DNA of 64,000 nt from Psychromonas sp. psych-6C06 (GTDB taxonomy: Bacteria; Pseudomonadota; Gammaproteobacteria; Enterobacterales; Psychromonadaceae): the NCBI RefSeq assembly GCF_002835465.1, contig NZ_PIZM01000002.1, positions 424,398 through 488,397 on the forward strand, in the 5' to 3' direction. Within the stretch, counting starts at the first letter, position 1. Each line of letters starts with the position of its first letter. The position numbers and the translations under genes were made by a program. The notes beneath the pieces are model-generated. The model saw only the letters and a program-made list of their open reading frames with translations, did not search any database and had not been told where the DNA came from. This document shows positions 36,572-45,939 of this stretch, piece by piece.

Positions 36572-38434
36572 CTATAGATATTCAAATTGGCGAATAAAGT
36601 GGTTTTTTCCAACTTCCACAATCGGCGCGTTCATATGCGAACACTCTCCAAATTTTCCACTGCATTTTTGTGAATAAACACAACCTTTTCCAAGTGGATC
36701 CCAAATATCTCGTAGTGGGTTTTTACCTTCCTTGATACGCTCTGCAATTGGTCGTTTAGGATCAGGAACTGAATCAAGTAATAAGCGTGTATAGGGGTGT
36801 TGAGGATTTTTGGCCAAAGTTTGGCTATCGCCCCATTCAACAATATGCCCCCGATAAAGCACCGCAGTTTCTTCAGCGAAATAACGCGCAGTAGCCATAT
36901 CGTGAGTGATATAGAGAAACGCGATACCCATCTCTTCTTTGAGTTTTTGCAGTAGATCCAATACCCCGGTGCGTAATGATACGTCTAGCATTGAGGTAGG
37001 TTCATCGGCAAGAATAATATCGGGTTTAATTGCAAGTACACGCGCAATGGCAACACGTTGACGTTGTCCACCACTTAGCTCATGCGGATAACGAGCAGCC
37101 ATCTCTTCAACAGGGGTCAACTCAACTAATGCTAATAAGCGATATATTTCATCCTGTATTGCTTGCTCACTGTCAAATTGATGGTGTAATTCAAGTGGCC
37201 GACGAAGGTGATAACCGATGGTTAAAGTCGGGTTAAGTGAGCTAAAGGGATCTTGAAAGATCATCTGCACTGCTTTTTGGTAATCACGGATCGATTGCTG
37301 GCTCTGTAGTTCAGTTGAGCAGATCCCTTTGTAATGCAATTCCCCTGCACTCGGTGGATAAACTCGCGATAAGATTCGAGCGCAAGTACTCTTACCACTA
37401 CCAGACTCACCCACTAAAGCCATTGCACGGCCTTTACGTAATTTAAATGAGACATCATGCAATGCATTGAATTTTTTATGGCTAAACCACCCCTGTTTAG
37501 TTTTAAAGGCCTTATGCACTCCTTTTAATTCGAGTAACGGGGTTGCTTGTCGCTCTTCATCACTGATCGGCGTAAGCTTTTCTCCCTTTGCTTCATCTAA
37601 GGTTAAAAACGCATCACCTAACTGTTTAGTATATGCGTGTTCAGGGTTATCCCATACTTTGGCAGCGGGTGCTATCTCAAGTAATACGCCCTCTTTCATG
37701 ACGCCAATACGATCAGCAAATTCAGCCATCATACTCAAATCATGGCTAATGAATAGTACGGCAAAGCCTAACTTCTCTTTTAACTCAAATATTTTCTCAA
37801 TGATATCTCGTTGCACCACTACATCTAATGCAGTGGTTGGCTCATCCATAATAATCAGTTCAGGTTCAAGCGCCATCGCAAGCGCAATCCCGATGCGTTG
37901 GCGCATGCCACCACTAAATTGATGTGGAAACTCATTTAATCTGTCAGGATCTAAATCAACCATCATCATCAATTCTCGAGCACGAATCAACGCATCATCA
38001 GGTGAGATAGGTTTATGAGCTAGAATGGTGTCACAAATCTGCTCTTTAATACTAATCACTGGATTTAACGAGTCCATCGCGCTTTGAAATACTAAGCTGG
38101 TACAAGCCCAACGATAACAGCGAAGTTGATTTTCGTTATAACGCAATACATCATCGCCCTTAAACAGGATTTCACCATCAGTGATTAAGCCGGGTAAACT
38201 AGTCAAACGAGCAATCGCAAAAGCAATAGTACTTTTACCACAACCAGATTCTCCCGCTAAACCGAGCACTTCACCTGGGTGGATAGCAAAGCTTACTTTT
38301 TTAACAGCTTGCGATATTTCATTGCTACCGATGTAATGTATGGAGAGGTTTTTAACCTCTAAAATAGCCTGTTGCTGCAGGTGCTCTTTAGCGGACTGTT
38401 GCATCTCATCTGCATTAATAAGTGGATTATTCAT
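36572..38434 (-). CDS. fused double-ATPase subunit of Dpp/Opp-type ABC importer
   Basis: Two ABC ATPase domains are in one polypeptide of about 620 residues, equivalent to DppD and DppF joined. Domain 1 has Walker A GESGCGKST, signature FSGGMRQR and Walker B LIIMDEPTTALD. Domain 2 has GESGSGKST, LSGGQRQR and IILADEPTSMLD. The C-terminal cysteine cluster of oligopeptide-type ATPases is present (CVYSQKCSGKFGEC). I use the ATG at 38434; a TTG at 38443 is possible. The gene overlaps the upstream permease end by 8 bases. The importer in the second locus has these domains as two separate genes. Confidence 0.92.
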   Translation of the reverse strand: MNNPLINADEMQQSAKEHLQQQAILEVKNLSIHYIGSNEISQAVKKVSFAIHPGEVLGLAGESGCGKSTIAFAIARLTSLPGLITDGEILFKGDDVLRYNENQLRCYRWACTSLVFQSAMDSLNPVISIKEQICDTILAHKPISPDDALIRARELMMMVDLDPDRLNEFPHQFSGGMRQRIGIALAMALEPELIIMDEPTTALDVVVQRDIIEKIFELKEKLGFAVLFISHDLSMMAEFADRIGVMKEGVLLEIAPAAKVWDNPEHAYTKQLGDAFLTLDEAKGEKLTPISDEERQATPLLELKGVHKAFKTKQGWFSHKKFNALHDVSFKLRKGRAMALVGESGSGKSTCARILSRVYPPSAGELHYKGICSTELQSQQSIRDYQKAVQMIFQDPFSSLNPTLTIGYHLRRPLELHHQFDSEQAIQDEIYRLLALVELTPVEEMAARYPHELSGGQRQRVAIARVLAIKPDIILADEPTSMLDVSLRTGVLDLLQKLKEEMGIAFLYITHDMATARYFAEETAVLYRGHIVEWGDSQTLAKNPQHPYTRLLLDSVPDPKRPIAERIKEGKNPLRDIWDPLGKGCVYSQKCSGKFGECSHMNAPIVEVGKNHFIRQFEYL

Positions 38435-39386
38435 AACTAGCAATGCCTCGACTGTTTAAAAATTTATTAATTTTACGAATTCCTTTTTTCGCGCCTAAGG
38501 CAGGGTTAGTTATCTGATCAACAGAAAAATTAATCATTACTAATGCAGCGCCTGTCCACATAATAGCGATTGCCTCAGGAAAAACTTCCCACCATGCACC
38601 TTGCTGAAGTGCTTGGTTACTTTCAGCCCAATGCAACATAGTTCCCCATGTCACAGCACTCGGATCTCCAATACCGATAAACTCCAGTCCCGCTTCCGCT
38701 AAAATTGCGTAAATGGTACCAAGTACAAAACCACCCACCGTTAAAGAGAGCATGTTAGGAAAAATCTGAACCAAAATTATCCGTAATCGGCTTTCTCCCA
38801 TTAGCTCAGCAGCAGTGACAAACTCTTTCGTACGGATAGTCATGGTTTGTGTGCGTAAAACACGTGCCATCCATGCCCAGCCGGTGATAGCAAATACTAA
38901 GCCGATCACCATTGGACTTGCCCCCCCATCAAAAAAACTCGCTAATACAATGATTAACGGTAACCCCGGTATGACCAACATTACATTGGTAAGAAAAGTT
39001 AATATCTCATCGACTTTCCCCCCCATGTATCCCGAGGTCACACCAATCACTACTGCAATTAATGTTGATAACACACTCGCGACAAAACCTACGGTTAAAG
39101 AGGTTCGCCCACCATATAAAAGCTGGCTGAAAACATCTTTCCCCATACGAGTGGTCCCCAGTAAATGTTCACTGCTTGGTGGCTCATGAGAAGCACCCGA
39201 GCGACGGTAAGGATCATGAGGTGCTAGCACAGGTGCAAGTAATGAAATCAGCACAATAAACAGCAACATTAATGAGCCTATCGCACCTCGTTTATCAAGT
39301 ACAAAAACACGTAATGGTGCAGGTAACCAAGTTAATTTGGGCTGTTTGCCCAGTTTCAAATCCGCAGATAATTGTTTAATACTCAT
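38427..39386 (-). CDS. ABC importer permease (DppC type)
   Basis: A 319-residue inner-membrane permease with an N-terminal anchor helix (about 31-52) and five further helices in the BPD_transp_1 domain. It has LLGTTRMGKDVFSQLLYGGRTSL and the EAA-type loop with AAELMGESRLRIILVQIFPN that contacts the ATPase. It is the third gene in the operon after the binding protein and the first permease. It is a paralogue of the permease at 58416. Imported substrate is inferred as chito- or glucosamine-oligosaccharide. Confidence 0.9.
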   Translation of the reverse strand: MSIKQLSADLKLGKQPKLTWLPAPLRVFVLDKRGAIGSLMLLFIVLISLLAPVLAPHDPYRRSGASHEPPSSEHLLGTTRMGKDVFSQLLYGGRTSLTVGFVASVLSTLIAVVIGVTSGYMGGKVDEILTFLTNVMLVIPGLPLIIVLASFFDGGASPMVIGLVFAITGWAWMARVLRTQTMTIRTKEFVTAAELMGESRLRIILVQIFPNMLSLTVGGFVLGTIYAILAEAGLEFIGIGDPSAVTWGTMLHWAESNQALQQGAWWEVFPEAIAIMWTGAALVMINFSVDQITNPALGAKKGIRKINKFLNSRGIASYE

Positions 39387-39410
39387 CGTTAAGATATCCC
39401 TTTCGAAATG

Positions 39411-40391
39411 TTAAGCACCTGCATAACGCAAGCGAGGATCCAGCCATAAATTAAGCAGATCAGAGATGATATTTGCCACTAGAACACATACCGTTACAAG
39501 TAGCAGTTGGCTTTGAATAAAGGCGTAATCTCGTGATTGAATAGCAGCTAACGTAAACTTCCCTAAACCGGGGTAGTTAAAAACATATTCGGCGATGAAA
39601 GAGCCACCTAAGACATAACCAAAGGTCAGCGCTAATGACGTGATCTGTGGCAAAATGGCATTACGCGCAGCATAACGGTACATCACGCGACGCTGGCTTA
39701 ATCCCTTAGCACGGGCCATGGTGATAAAATCTTGGTTTAACAAGTTAATCATGGTGTTACGCATACCAAGGTGCCAGCTACCGACTCCGATCACCACCAG
39801 CGATAACAGCGGAATAACTGCGTGATAAGCGACATTGCCAATAAATTCAAAGGTAAACCCTGGATCTAATGCAGGATCATGTGCTCTTCCTAGTGGAAAC
39901 CATTCCAGTTCAATACAAAAACCATAAAACAGCAATAAACAGACAACCGGTTGGGTAAATGCATATAACATCACGTTAAAGGGAGTAAAAAAGGTATCGA
40001 AAAAACGCCCCTGACGCCATGCAGACTTAACCCCTAACATCATGCCTAATACAAAACAGATAGCGATTGAGATCCCCACTAAAAACAGTGTCCATCCCGC
40101 AGCATAAAAAAGTGTTTCCGAAACCGGAGCAGGAAAGTTGGTAGTTGAAATACCAAAATCACCGCTAAATATTTTTCCTAAATAAGCTAAATATTGGTCC
40201 CACAATGAACCATCAAAACCATAGGCTTTTTTAATCGCCTCCAGTGCTTCAGGGCTCATTTTACCTTTTAAACTAACGAACAGATGCGTCGCAGGATCAC
40301 CCGGCATCCAACGCGGTAAAAAGAAATTAAGTGTGATTGCGACCCAAAACGCACTTAGATAAAAACCTAAACGGGTCAATAGAAACTTCAT
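39411..40391 (-). CDS. ABC importer permease (DppB type)
   Basis: A 326-residue permease with six predicted membrane helices. The N-terminal signature is NFFLPRWMPGDPATHLF, and the EAA loop region is MARAKGLSQRRVMYRYAARNAILPQ. It pairs with the DppC-type permease downstream. The start has a GGAG ribosome-binding site. It lies 190 bp after the binding-protein gene, with a hairpin-bearing spacer in between. It is a paralogue of the permease at 59467. Confidence 0.9.
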   Translation of the reverse strand: MKFLLTRLGFYLSAFWVAITLNFFLPRWMPGDPATHLFVSLKGKMSPEALEAIKKAYGFDGSLWDQYLAYLGKIFSGDFGISTTNFPAPVSETLFYAAGWTLFLVGISIAICFVLGMMLGVKSAWRQGRFFDTFFTPFNVMLYAFTQPVVCLLLFYGFCIELEWFPLGRAHDPALDPGFTFEFIGNVAYHAVIPLLSLVVIGVGSWHLGMRNTMINLLNQDFITMARAKGLSQRRVMYRYAARNAILPQITSLALTFGYVLGGSFIAEYVFNYPGLGKFTLAAIQSRDYAFIQSQLLLVTVCVLVANIISDLLNLWLDPRLRYAGA

Positions 40392-40480
40392 GTGAAACTC
40401 CAGTTGTATTAATCATTAATATATTGAGAAAGTAGAAGTTATAAATGTTGATAAAATTTAGTGACTCAGCGCTAAGTCAT

Positions 40481-40575
40481 TTTGATTAAGTACAAGGCGA
40501 AAGCGCAGAGCTTGGTTTACCAAGTGAGCACTTTCAACGCAGTAATTAATCTAAAGAACAACGCGCCGAGTTATT
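40481..40575. repeat. palindromic intergenic unit between SBP and permease genes
   Basis: TACAAGGCGAAAGCGCAGAG, then CTTGG-TTTA-CCAAG as a small hairpin, then CACTTTCAACGCAG. The same outer boxes (ACAAGGC … AACGC) bracket a hairpin at 23669-23740 and 49072-49130. It would sit in the mRNA downstream of the binding protein and could stabilise or terminate that part of the transcript. Confidence 0.5.
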
Positions 40576-40581
40576 AAGGGG

Positions 40582-42267
40582 TTATTTTTGATGCAGCTGT
40601 AATACATGGAACCAACGCTCAGGCGTTCCACCATGTACCATTGGTCGCACATATGGATTTTCCTCTGTTACCCATCCGGTAATGTTACGCGTTGAATATT
40701 CGTACCATTCAGGATTAGCAAACAGTGAGATAACCGGTAAGTTTTCAGCAACTATTTCATGCACTTTTCCAATCAAAGCTTTTTGCTCATCTAAATCAAT
40801 GGTTTGTGTAAACTTATCAAGTTCAACCATTAATTCAGGCAAACGCATCTGATGCATCGCTTGAAAGCTTAATTTGGGTGGGTTCATATCCTTTGGGTTG
40901 AACATATCGTTGTAGGTTCCCCATGGCACAACATTAGAATGAGTCCACATAATGTAGGCATCAAAGTCACCCGTTGGCACAGCATCAAACCATGCATTTT
41001 CATCAGGTGTATGTGCACGTGCATTGATCCCGATATCTTGTAGGTTTTCAGAAATTTGCATAACCGAATTTACCCAGTCAGTCCAACCACTTGGTACCGA
41101 TATTTTAAAGTTAATCGGCGTACCGTCGGCATTATCACGCCAACCATCACCATCAATATCCTTAATACCAGCATCATCTAATATCTTCATCGCAGCTTTA
41201 GGGTTGTATTCCATCAGATATTTATATTTAGCGAGATTCTCTTCGTTGTACCAAGACTTATAAAACTCACCAGTACCAATCGGATATTTTGTCGCCGTGG
41301 TTAATCCAAAGGTGGCAAACTCAACCAAATCCGTACGGTTAATGGCCATACTCATCGCTTTACGGAACTCAAGGTTATTAAAAGGCGCTTTAGTCGTGTT
41401 TAACTGCAAGTTTGTATTACCACCAGGCGATAACCAGAATTTATTATCTTTGGACTTTTTGCTGTAAGACTTGGTATCAGATAAGCCGACACCGAGCCAA
41501 TCAACACGGCCTTTAGCAGCAGCTGCTAAGGCTTGCTCATTACCAGAGTATTGTGGGAATTTAAGACAATCTAAGTAAGGCTTGCCCTGTTGCCAATAGT
41601 TTTCGTTACGACAAACTTTAATAATTGAAGGTGTAAAGCGTTTAACATTAATAAAAGGTCCCGTCGCAACTGGGTTTTCATTACGGAAATTTTTAGGATC
41701 TTTGACATCTTTCCAAATATGTTCAGGGAGTGGGTACATTGCCCCTAGACCTAAGTAAGCAAGACCATTTGGTTTTTGTAAGTTAATGCGTACCTGATAC
41801 TTACCCAATTTTTCAACTGAGGCAATATTGCCTTCGCCACTTGTTTCGTCGTACCACAATACGCCTTGCACATTATAAGCAGGAAATTTTTTAGCAAGTT
41901 CAACGGTAAACACGACGTCATCTGCAGTAAACTCTTCGCCATCAGACCACTTCACCCCTTCACGCAAATTAAAAGTGACACTTTTAAGGTCTTTTGCCAC
42001 ATCGTAGGAGGTCGCAAGAACAGGGATAGGTTTATCGGGGTGCATAATATTTGGGATCCACAGCGTCTCATACATAAAATCACGCGCATAATACTGCCCC
42101 ACAGCATCGTTATAAGGGTTAAAATTGCGAACATGGGCATCTACTAATTTAGTGATCAACGTTAAATCACCACCTTGCTTTATTTGTGCCTTTTCGCTTT
42201 GTGCAACAACTGCGCTAGAAGTAGCAAGCCCCGCTAATAAACAACTGACCAGAACTGTTTTTTTCAT
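40582..42267 (-). CDS. periplasmic solute-binding protein of Dpp/Opp-type importer
   Basis: A 561-residue SBP_bac_5 protein with a signal peptide (1-22, SAVVAQ). It has the family hallmark LKSVTFNLREGVKWSDGEEFTADDVVF and the hinge and lobe features of oligopeptide/oligosaccharide binders. It is similar along its whole length to the chitooligosaccharide-binding protein at 60680 (both have RNFNP…, KDLKSVTF, EGVKWSDGE, DADGDGW-like loops and a C-terminal GG.PER). It is the first gene of the operon, with two 18-bp palindromes at -124 and -284. Its sugar is inferred only. Confidence 0.88.
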   Translation of the reverse strand: MKKTVLVSCLLAGLATSSAVVAQSEKAQIKQGGDLTLITKLVDAHVRNFNPYNDAVGQYYARDFMYETLWIPNIMHPDKPIPVLATSYDVAKDLKSVTFNLREGVKWSDGEEFTADDVVFTVELAKKFPAYNVQGVLWYDETSGEGNIASVEKLGKYQVRINLQKPNGLAYLGLGAMYPLPEHIWKDVKDPKNFRNENPVATGPFINVKRFTPSIIKVCRNENYWQQGKPYLDCLKFPQYSGNEQALAAAAKGRVDWLGVGLSDTKSYSKKSKDNKFWLSPGGNTNLQLNTTKAPFNNLEFRKAMSMAINRTDLVEFATFGLTTATKYPIGTGEFYKSWYNEENLAKYKYLMEYNPKAAMKILDDAGIKDIDGDGWRDNADGTPINFKISVPSGWTDWVNSVMQISENLQDIGINARAHTPDENAWFDAVPTGDFDAYIMWTHSNVVPWGTYNDMFNPKDMNPPKLSFQAMHQMRLPELMVELDKFTQTIDLDEQKALIGKVHEIVAENLPVISLFANPEWYEYSTRNITGWVTEENPYVRPMVHGGTPERWFHVLQLHQK

Positions 42268-42390
42268 TTTGACTCTCCATGTTTAATAAACTTGTTATAT
42301 TCATAAAAAACAATATGTTAAAAGAATACGTCACTGTAATTCACACATTAATAGTGCATATTACATACTTAGTAAGTGCTTTTAATAAAT

Positions 42391-42408
42391 AATGGGAACG
42401 AACCCATT
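42391..42408. promoter_or_regulatory. candidate LacI operator A, first ABC operon
   Basis: AATGGGAACGAACCCATT is a near-perfect palindrome 124 bp upstream of the binding-protein start. Confidence 0.7.
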
Positions 42409-42550
42409 TTTACATCGAGATAAATATCAATCAACTATCAGCAAGGCTATTTGTGAGTAAGATCGAATTAAAAACAGACAGTTTATTTGTGAAATGACAG
42501 GTTAAAAGCAAATATCAAATAAAAACAGCAAGTTAAAATGTAAAAATAAG

Positions 42551-42568
42551 AATGGGATCGATACCATT
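42551..42568. promoter_or_regulatory. candidate LacI operator B, first ABC operon
   Basis: AATGGGATCGATACCATT lies 160 bp from operator A, centre to centre. That separation would allow looping repression by a tetrameric LacI protein, or it may simply mark two promoters. Confidence 0.68.
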
Positions 42569-43030
42569 ATTTAGCGTAAAATATACGCCTCATGAAGTAT
42601 AGCTAAGGAAATGATATTTATTTCACAAATAGAAGATCGGCATCACAATATTAACCTCTCATCATCAATATATTAATAAATTAAAGCTTAACTTTAAATT
42701 TCAAATGTTTTTAGAATTAATAACTTAGCTTTAAAGCAGGTGAGTCGTACCGCTAAAAAGTAGCAAGCACAGTAGGTCTTGTTGATCTTTCGAGTTTATT
42801 TTTGCAACAATTTGTTGGCTATTTGCATCCATTGACTACGTTAATAGCAAGTAATACAAGGCTGAGCCTATGCAATGCAGTTATTCCAGATTAATAGGAG
42901 AAAACACAGTAAAGTGCTCAACAAGTATTGCGCTGCGGTTTCAACACAATACGTATTGCATTAGGTTATTTTACTACGCGACAAAGCACATAATGTAAAC
43001 CCCAAAGTGCTTTGATTTGTTTGAATTAAA
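42569..43030. other. intergenic, no gene seen
   Basis: AT-rich DNA between operator B and the glutathione peroxidase stop. No ORF with coding character, no tRNA and no strong hairpin were found. TACAAGGC at about 42854 faintly recalls the palindromic unit at 40481 but lacks its partner box. Confidence 0.45.
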
Positions 43031-43519
43031 TCATGTTGATTGACACATAATCTCTATCTCTTCAATCAAGTTTTCAGGCTTTACAGAAGGAGAGTATCGC
43101 TTTATCTGGCTTGCACCAGGTGAAACCAAAAACTTTGTAAAGTTCCATTTTATTTTTTCACTGCCAAATATCCCAGGCGCTTGACTCTTTAAGTATTGAA
43201 ATATTGGGTGAGTATGCTGACCATTTACCGCTACTTTATGGGCAATATCAAAACTAACACCAAAATTTAATTGGCATACCTGTGTCATACTTTGATCAGT
43301 TTCTGGCTCTTGTTTGAAAAACTGATCACAGGGAAAGGCAATCACAACAAGTCCTTGCTCATGAAATTTTTCATGCAAATTTTGTAAACCAGTAAATTGC
43401 GATGCCAATGCACACTGAGTTGCACTATTCACAATCAAAAGAGTTTTATCTCGCCACTGCGCTAAGGTATTTTGCTTTCCTGCAATGAGAAATTCTGAGT
43501 CATAAAATGTTGCCTTCAT
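43031..43519 (-). CDS. glutathione peroxidase family protein
   Basis: A 162-residue thioredoxin-fold peroxidase that would reduce peroxides with a thiol donor. The catalytic Cys is in VNSATQCALASQF, where most family members have NVAS.CG. The glutamine/tryptophan partners of the tetrad are suggested by FPCDQFFKQEP and IKWNFTKFLVSPG. Bacterial members of this size usually depend on thioredoxin rather than glutathione. It has a strong AGGAAGG ribosome-binding site and stands alone, unrelated to the sugar loci. Confidence 0.88.
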   Translation of the reverse strand: MKATFYDSEFLIAGKQNTLAQWRDKTLLIVNSATQCALASQFTGLQNLHEKFHEQGLVVIAFPCDQFFKQEPETDQSMTQVCQLNFGVSFDIAHKVAVNGQHTHPIFQYLKSQAPGIFGSEKIKWNFTKFLVSPGASQIKRYSPSVKPENLIEEIEIMCQST

Positions 43520-43656
43520 AAACCTTCCTAACTAGTTGATATATAATTGTAGATCACGCTTGCCAATAACCAATAAAATAAACACACTAGGCTTTGTCTA
43601 ATGGTTTTGTTAGTGCATTTCCATTACTTATAGTGGCAATACGAAAAGGAAGTCAG

Positions 43657-44613
43657 ATGACGATCACTAATCCGATACAAATAACTATCGACGCTCCATC
43701 ATTAACTAATAACCGCTTAGGTGATAAGTTACAACGTGAAGTGCTCGTTTATTTGCCGCCTAGCTATCAAGCATCAACAACGCGCCACTATCCTGTCATT
43801 TATTTGATGCATGGTTTTGGTGGTAATGCCAACGCATGGTTCAGTGATGAGATACCACTACACGAAATAGCAGATAGCTTAATCGAGCAGGGAAAGATCA
43901 ACGAGATGATTATCGTTGTACCAGAAAATAGCACGCGCCAAACCTGTAGCGCTTACCTTAATTCACCTATCCAAGGAAATTGGCAAGACTTTATCTGCCA
44001 TGATTTAATCAACGCCATTGAAGCTAAATTTAGGTGTCAGCAGGGGTGGGAAAATCGTGCCATTATTGGCCATAGCTCAGGTGGCGACGCAGTTTTAAAA
44101 ACACTGTTTTTATCACCTAATGTATTTAAACATGGTTTTGCGATGAGCGCCCCTAATATCAAGCCCACCTCTTTGATGGAGCTTAAAGAGTTTTACGATG
44201 CGCATTTTGAGTCTCTGCAACAGGCTTCGTTAGGAAAACTTGCTATAGAAAATTTAGATATATGGGCACATATCCTATTAAATAACTTACAAATCACACT
44301 ACCAGAGAGTAATAACCCACCTTTATTCTGTAAATTTCCACTTAGCGGCTTAGACTGGCAAGTCTTGATTAAAGGGACACACTTAGGTAATTACCAGCGC
44401 TATGGTAACAATTTAAGTGAAGTTAATTTAGCGTTCGATGTCGGTTTGAAAGAGTATTTTATACAAGATAGTCATGATTTATTTGAACTGCTTCAAACGG
44501 ATGGACACAAGGTGAAACTGATTGAGTTTGATGGTGGGCATGTTGATCATATTGCCAAAAGCATGCTTTATGTTTTAGCGTTTATCAGTGAGTGTTTTAG
44601 TGCAGAGTATTAA
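43657..44613 (+). CDS. alpha/beta-hydrolase, putative esterase
   Basis: A 318-residue cytoplasmic serine hydrolase of the esterase D/PF00756 group. The strand-loop motif YLMHGFGGNANAW forms the oxyanion region, the nucleophile elbow is GHSSGG with Ser140, and the likely catalytic His is in FDGGHVDHIAKSM near the end. I start at the ATG at 43657 because AAGGAAG lies just upstream; a TTG further 5' has no ribosome-binding site. Possible roles are removal of acyl groups from sugars or S-formylglutathione hydrolysis. The stop codon is followed directly by a MITE-like repeat. Confidence 0.8.
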   Translation: MTITNPIQITIDAPSLTNNRLGDKLQREVLVYLPPSYQASTTRHYPVIYLMHGFGGNANAWFSDEIPLHEIADSLIEQGKINEMIIVVPENSTRQTCSAYLNSPIQGNWQDFICHDLINAIEAKFRCQQGWENRAIIGHSSGGDAVLKTLFLSPNVFKHGFAMSAPNIKPTSLMELKEFYDAHFESLQQASLGKLAIENLDIWAHILLNNLQITLPESNNPPLFCKFPLSGLDWQVLIKGTHLGNYQRYGNNLSEVNLAFDVGLKEYFIQDSHDLFELLQTDGHKVKLIEFDGGHVDHIAKSMLYVLAFISECFSAEY

Positions 44614-44614
44614 A

Positions 44615-44806
44615 TAACCTCCGTTCTAGATAGACAAAGCGATACAGTAACTTCCGCGAAACTTTACCTGAAATTATCTAATGACAACTCATTGTTGCCA
44701 CGATAATTCGCCTTCAATTATGCAAAACAAACGACACTCTATATTAAAAATCAACACTCTCTGACTCAAAATACTATTACGTTTCCATTAACCAAAATTA
44801 AGGTTA
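44615..44806. repeat. dispersed MITE-like repeat, copy 3
   Basis: This 192-bp element has termini TAACCT and AGGTTA, weaker than in copy 2. Shared blocks are AAAGCGATACAGTAACTTCC, GAAATTATCTAA, CGATAATTCGCCTT and AATACTATTACGTTTCC. It starts one base after the esterase stop codon. Confidence 0.82.
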
Positions 44807-44840
44807 AATAGCCATTTTCCGTTGCGTAAAATGGCTATTT
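44806..44840. terminator. bidirectional terminator
   Basis: A perfect 13-bp stem AAATAGCCATTTT / AAAATGGCTATTT with a 9-base loop lies between the convergent esterase and M48 genes, abutting MITE-like copy 3. Confidence 0.8.
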
Positions 44841-44889
44841 ATAAACAACAGTAGAGAGTCAAAACTTATTACTCCTACTTGAAGTTACT

Positions 44890-45924
44890 TCAGTGAGTTT
44901 GTTGGTATTGATTAACCTGCTCAATACGATCTTGAGTTCTGGGATGAGTAGATAAGAAGTCGGTTATCTTTCGCTCTTGATTGCCCTGCTCATCACTTTC
45001 ATAATGGTTTGATAATAGCAACATTATTTCAGCAAAGGTTGCTACTGGAATATTTGATTGCTTTAACATCTCCAATGCATATTTATCTGCCTCAAGCTCA
45101 AACTCTCTCGAATAAGCCAAATCAACGACTAGCGTGGGAATACCAGTGAGCATATCCACACTATCAATATCACCCGTTATTAGAAACACCGCTAATGTGA
45201 TCATCGAATCCTGCAATATACGCCGAGTAATATGTTTATGCTTTAAATGGCCTAATTCGTGAAAAAGGACCGCAACTAATTGCTGATCATTATCAGCCAA
45301 TTTTACAAGCTCGTCGGTAAAAACGATATCACCGTTTGGAAGTGCTAATGCATTGGCATCCATTCCGGAGCGAAAATGTACAGTTGGATGAAGCATTTCA
45401 TGATCTTGTAAATAAGGTTTAAAAAATAAGTGCAATTGTTGCTGGCGTGTAGTCGATAATTGCGAGGGCTCTAATATCGTCGCATCTAATACTTCAAGAC
45501 TTGAAGATAAATGTCCTTCAACATACTCAGGCATTTCAAACGCAATTGTTTTGGCAGCATGGGGAATGCCATGCACCGCTAATGCCCATATAAAAACAAT
45601 CACAGAAAGTGTAAAGCAGATAACGCTAACAAGGTTATGTTCTAGTTTATGCACCAGTGAAAACGGAAAGCCACCTTGCTTTATTAATTTGCTCAGTTGC
45701 TCAATCTCTTCATGTTCTTCACTGATGAACAAGCCAGATTTACCCAATGAAACCTCCCTTGGTGTATTACCAAGCGCGGCTTCTATGTTGATATCAGCGC
45801 ACTCAATCGAGATAGATTGCTCTTCTGTAAGCAGTGAAAAACCACTGCTATTTTGAGATTGAAGCGTCGCATCTACGCGTTTAGCACTTTGACCATCAAG
45901 GTAATAACCGCGTATTGTTAACAT
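44890..45924 (-). CDS. M48-family metalloprotease, membrane-anchored
   Basis: A 344-residue zinc protease. The first ~90 residues resemble a small beta domain (LTIRGYYLDGQSAKRVDATLQ), followed by one membrane helix (about 97-117). The M48 domain has HELGHLKHKH, with the third ligand Glu expected in SREFELEADKYALEML. The C-terminal LSTHPRTQDRIEQV is typical of M48. It lies 15 bp after a YjgN/DUF898 gene in the same direction; the two are frequently neighbours in marine gammaproteobacteria, so a shared envelope role is likely but unknown. AAGGAAA precedes the start. Confidence 0.88.
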   Translation of the reverse strand: MLTIRGYYLDGQSAKRVDATLQSQNSSGFSLLTEEQSISIECADINIEAALGNTPREVSLGKSGLFISEEHEEIEQLSKLIKQGGFPFSLVHKLEHNLVSVICFTLSVIVFIWALAVHGIPHAAKTIAFEMPEYVEGHLSSSLEVLDATILEPSQLSTTRQQQLHLFFKPYLQDHEMLHPTVHFRSGMDANALALPNGDIVFTDELVKLADNDQQLVAVLFHELGHLKHKHITRRILQDSMITLAVFLITGDIDSVDMLTGIPTLVVDLAYSREFELEADKYALEMLKQSNIPVATFAEIMLLLSNHYESDEQGNQERKITDFLSTHPRTQDRIEQVNQYQQTH

Positions 45925-45939
45925 GCAAAGTTTCCTTTT

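Noticed and set aside
42723-43030. Possible small gene or RNA in the long gap before the glutathione peroxidase
   Set aside because: No ORF with a start signal, no clear hairpin-plus-T-run and no tRNA-like fold by eye.
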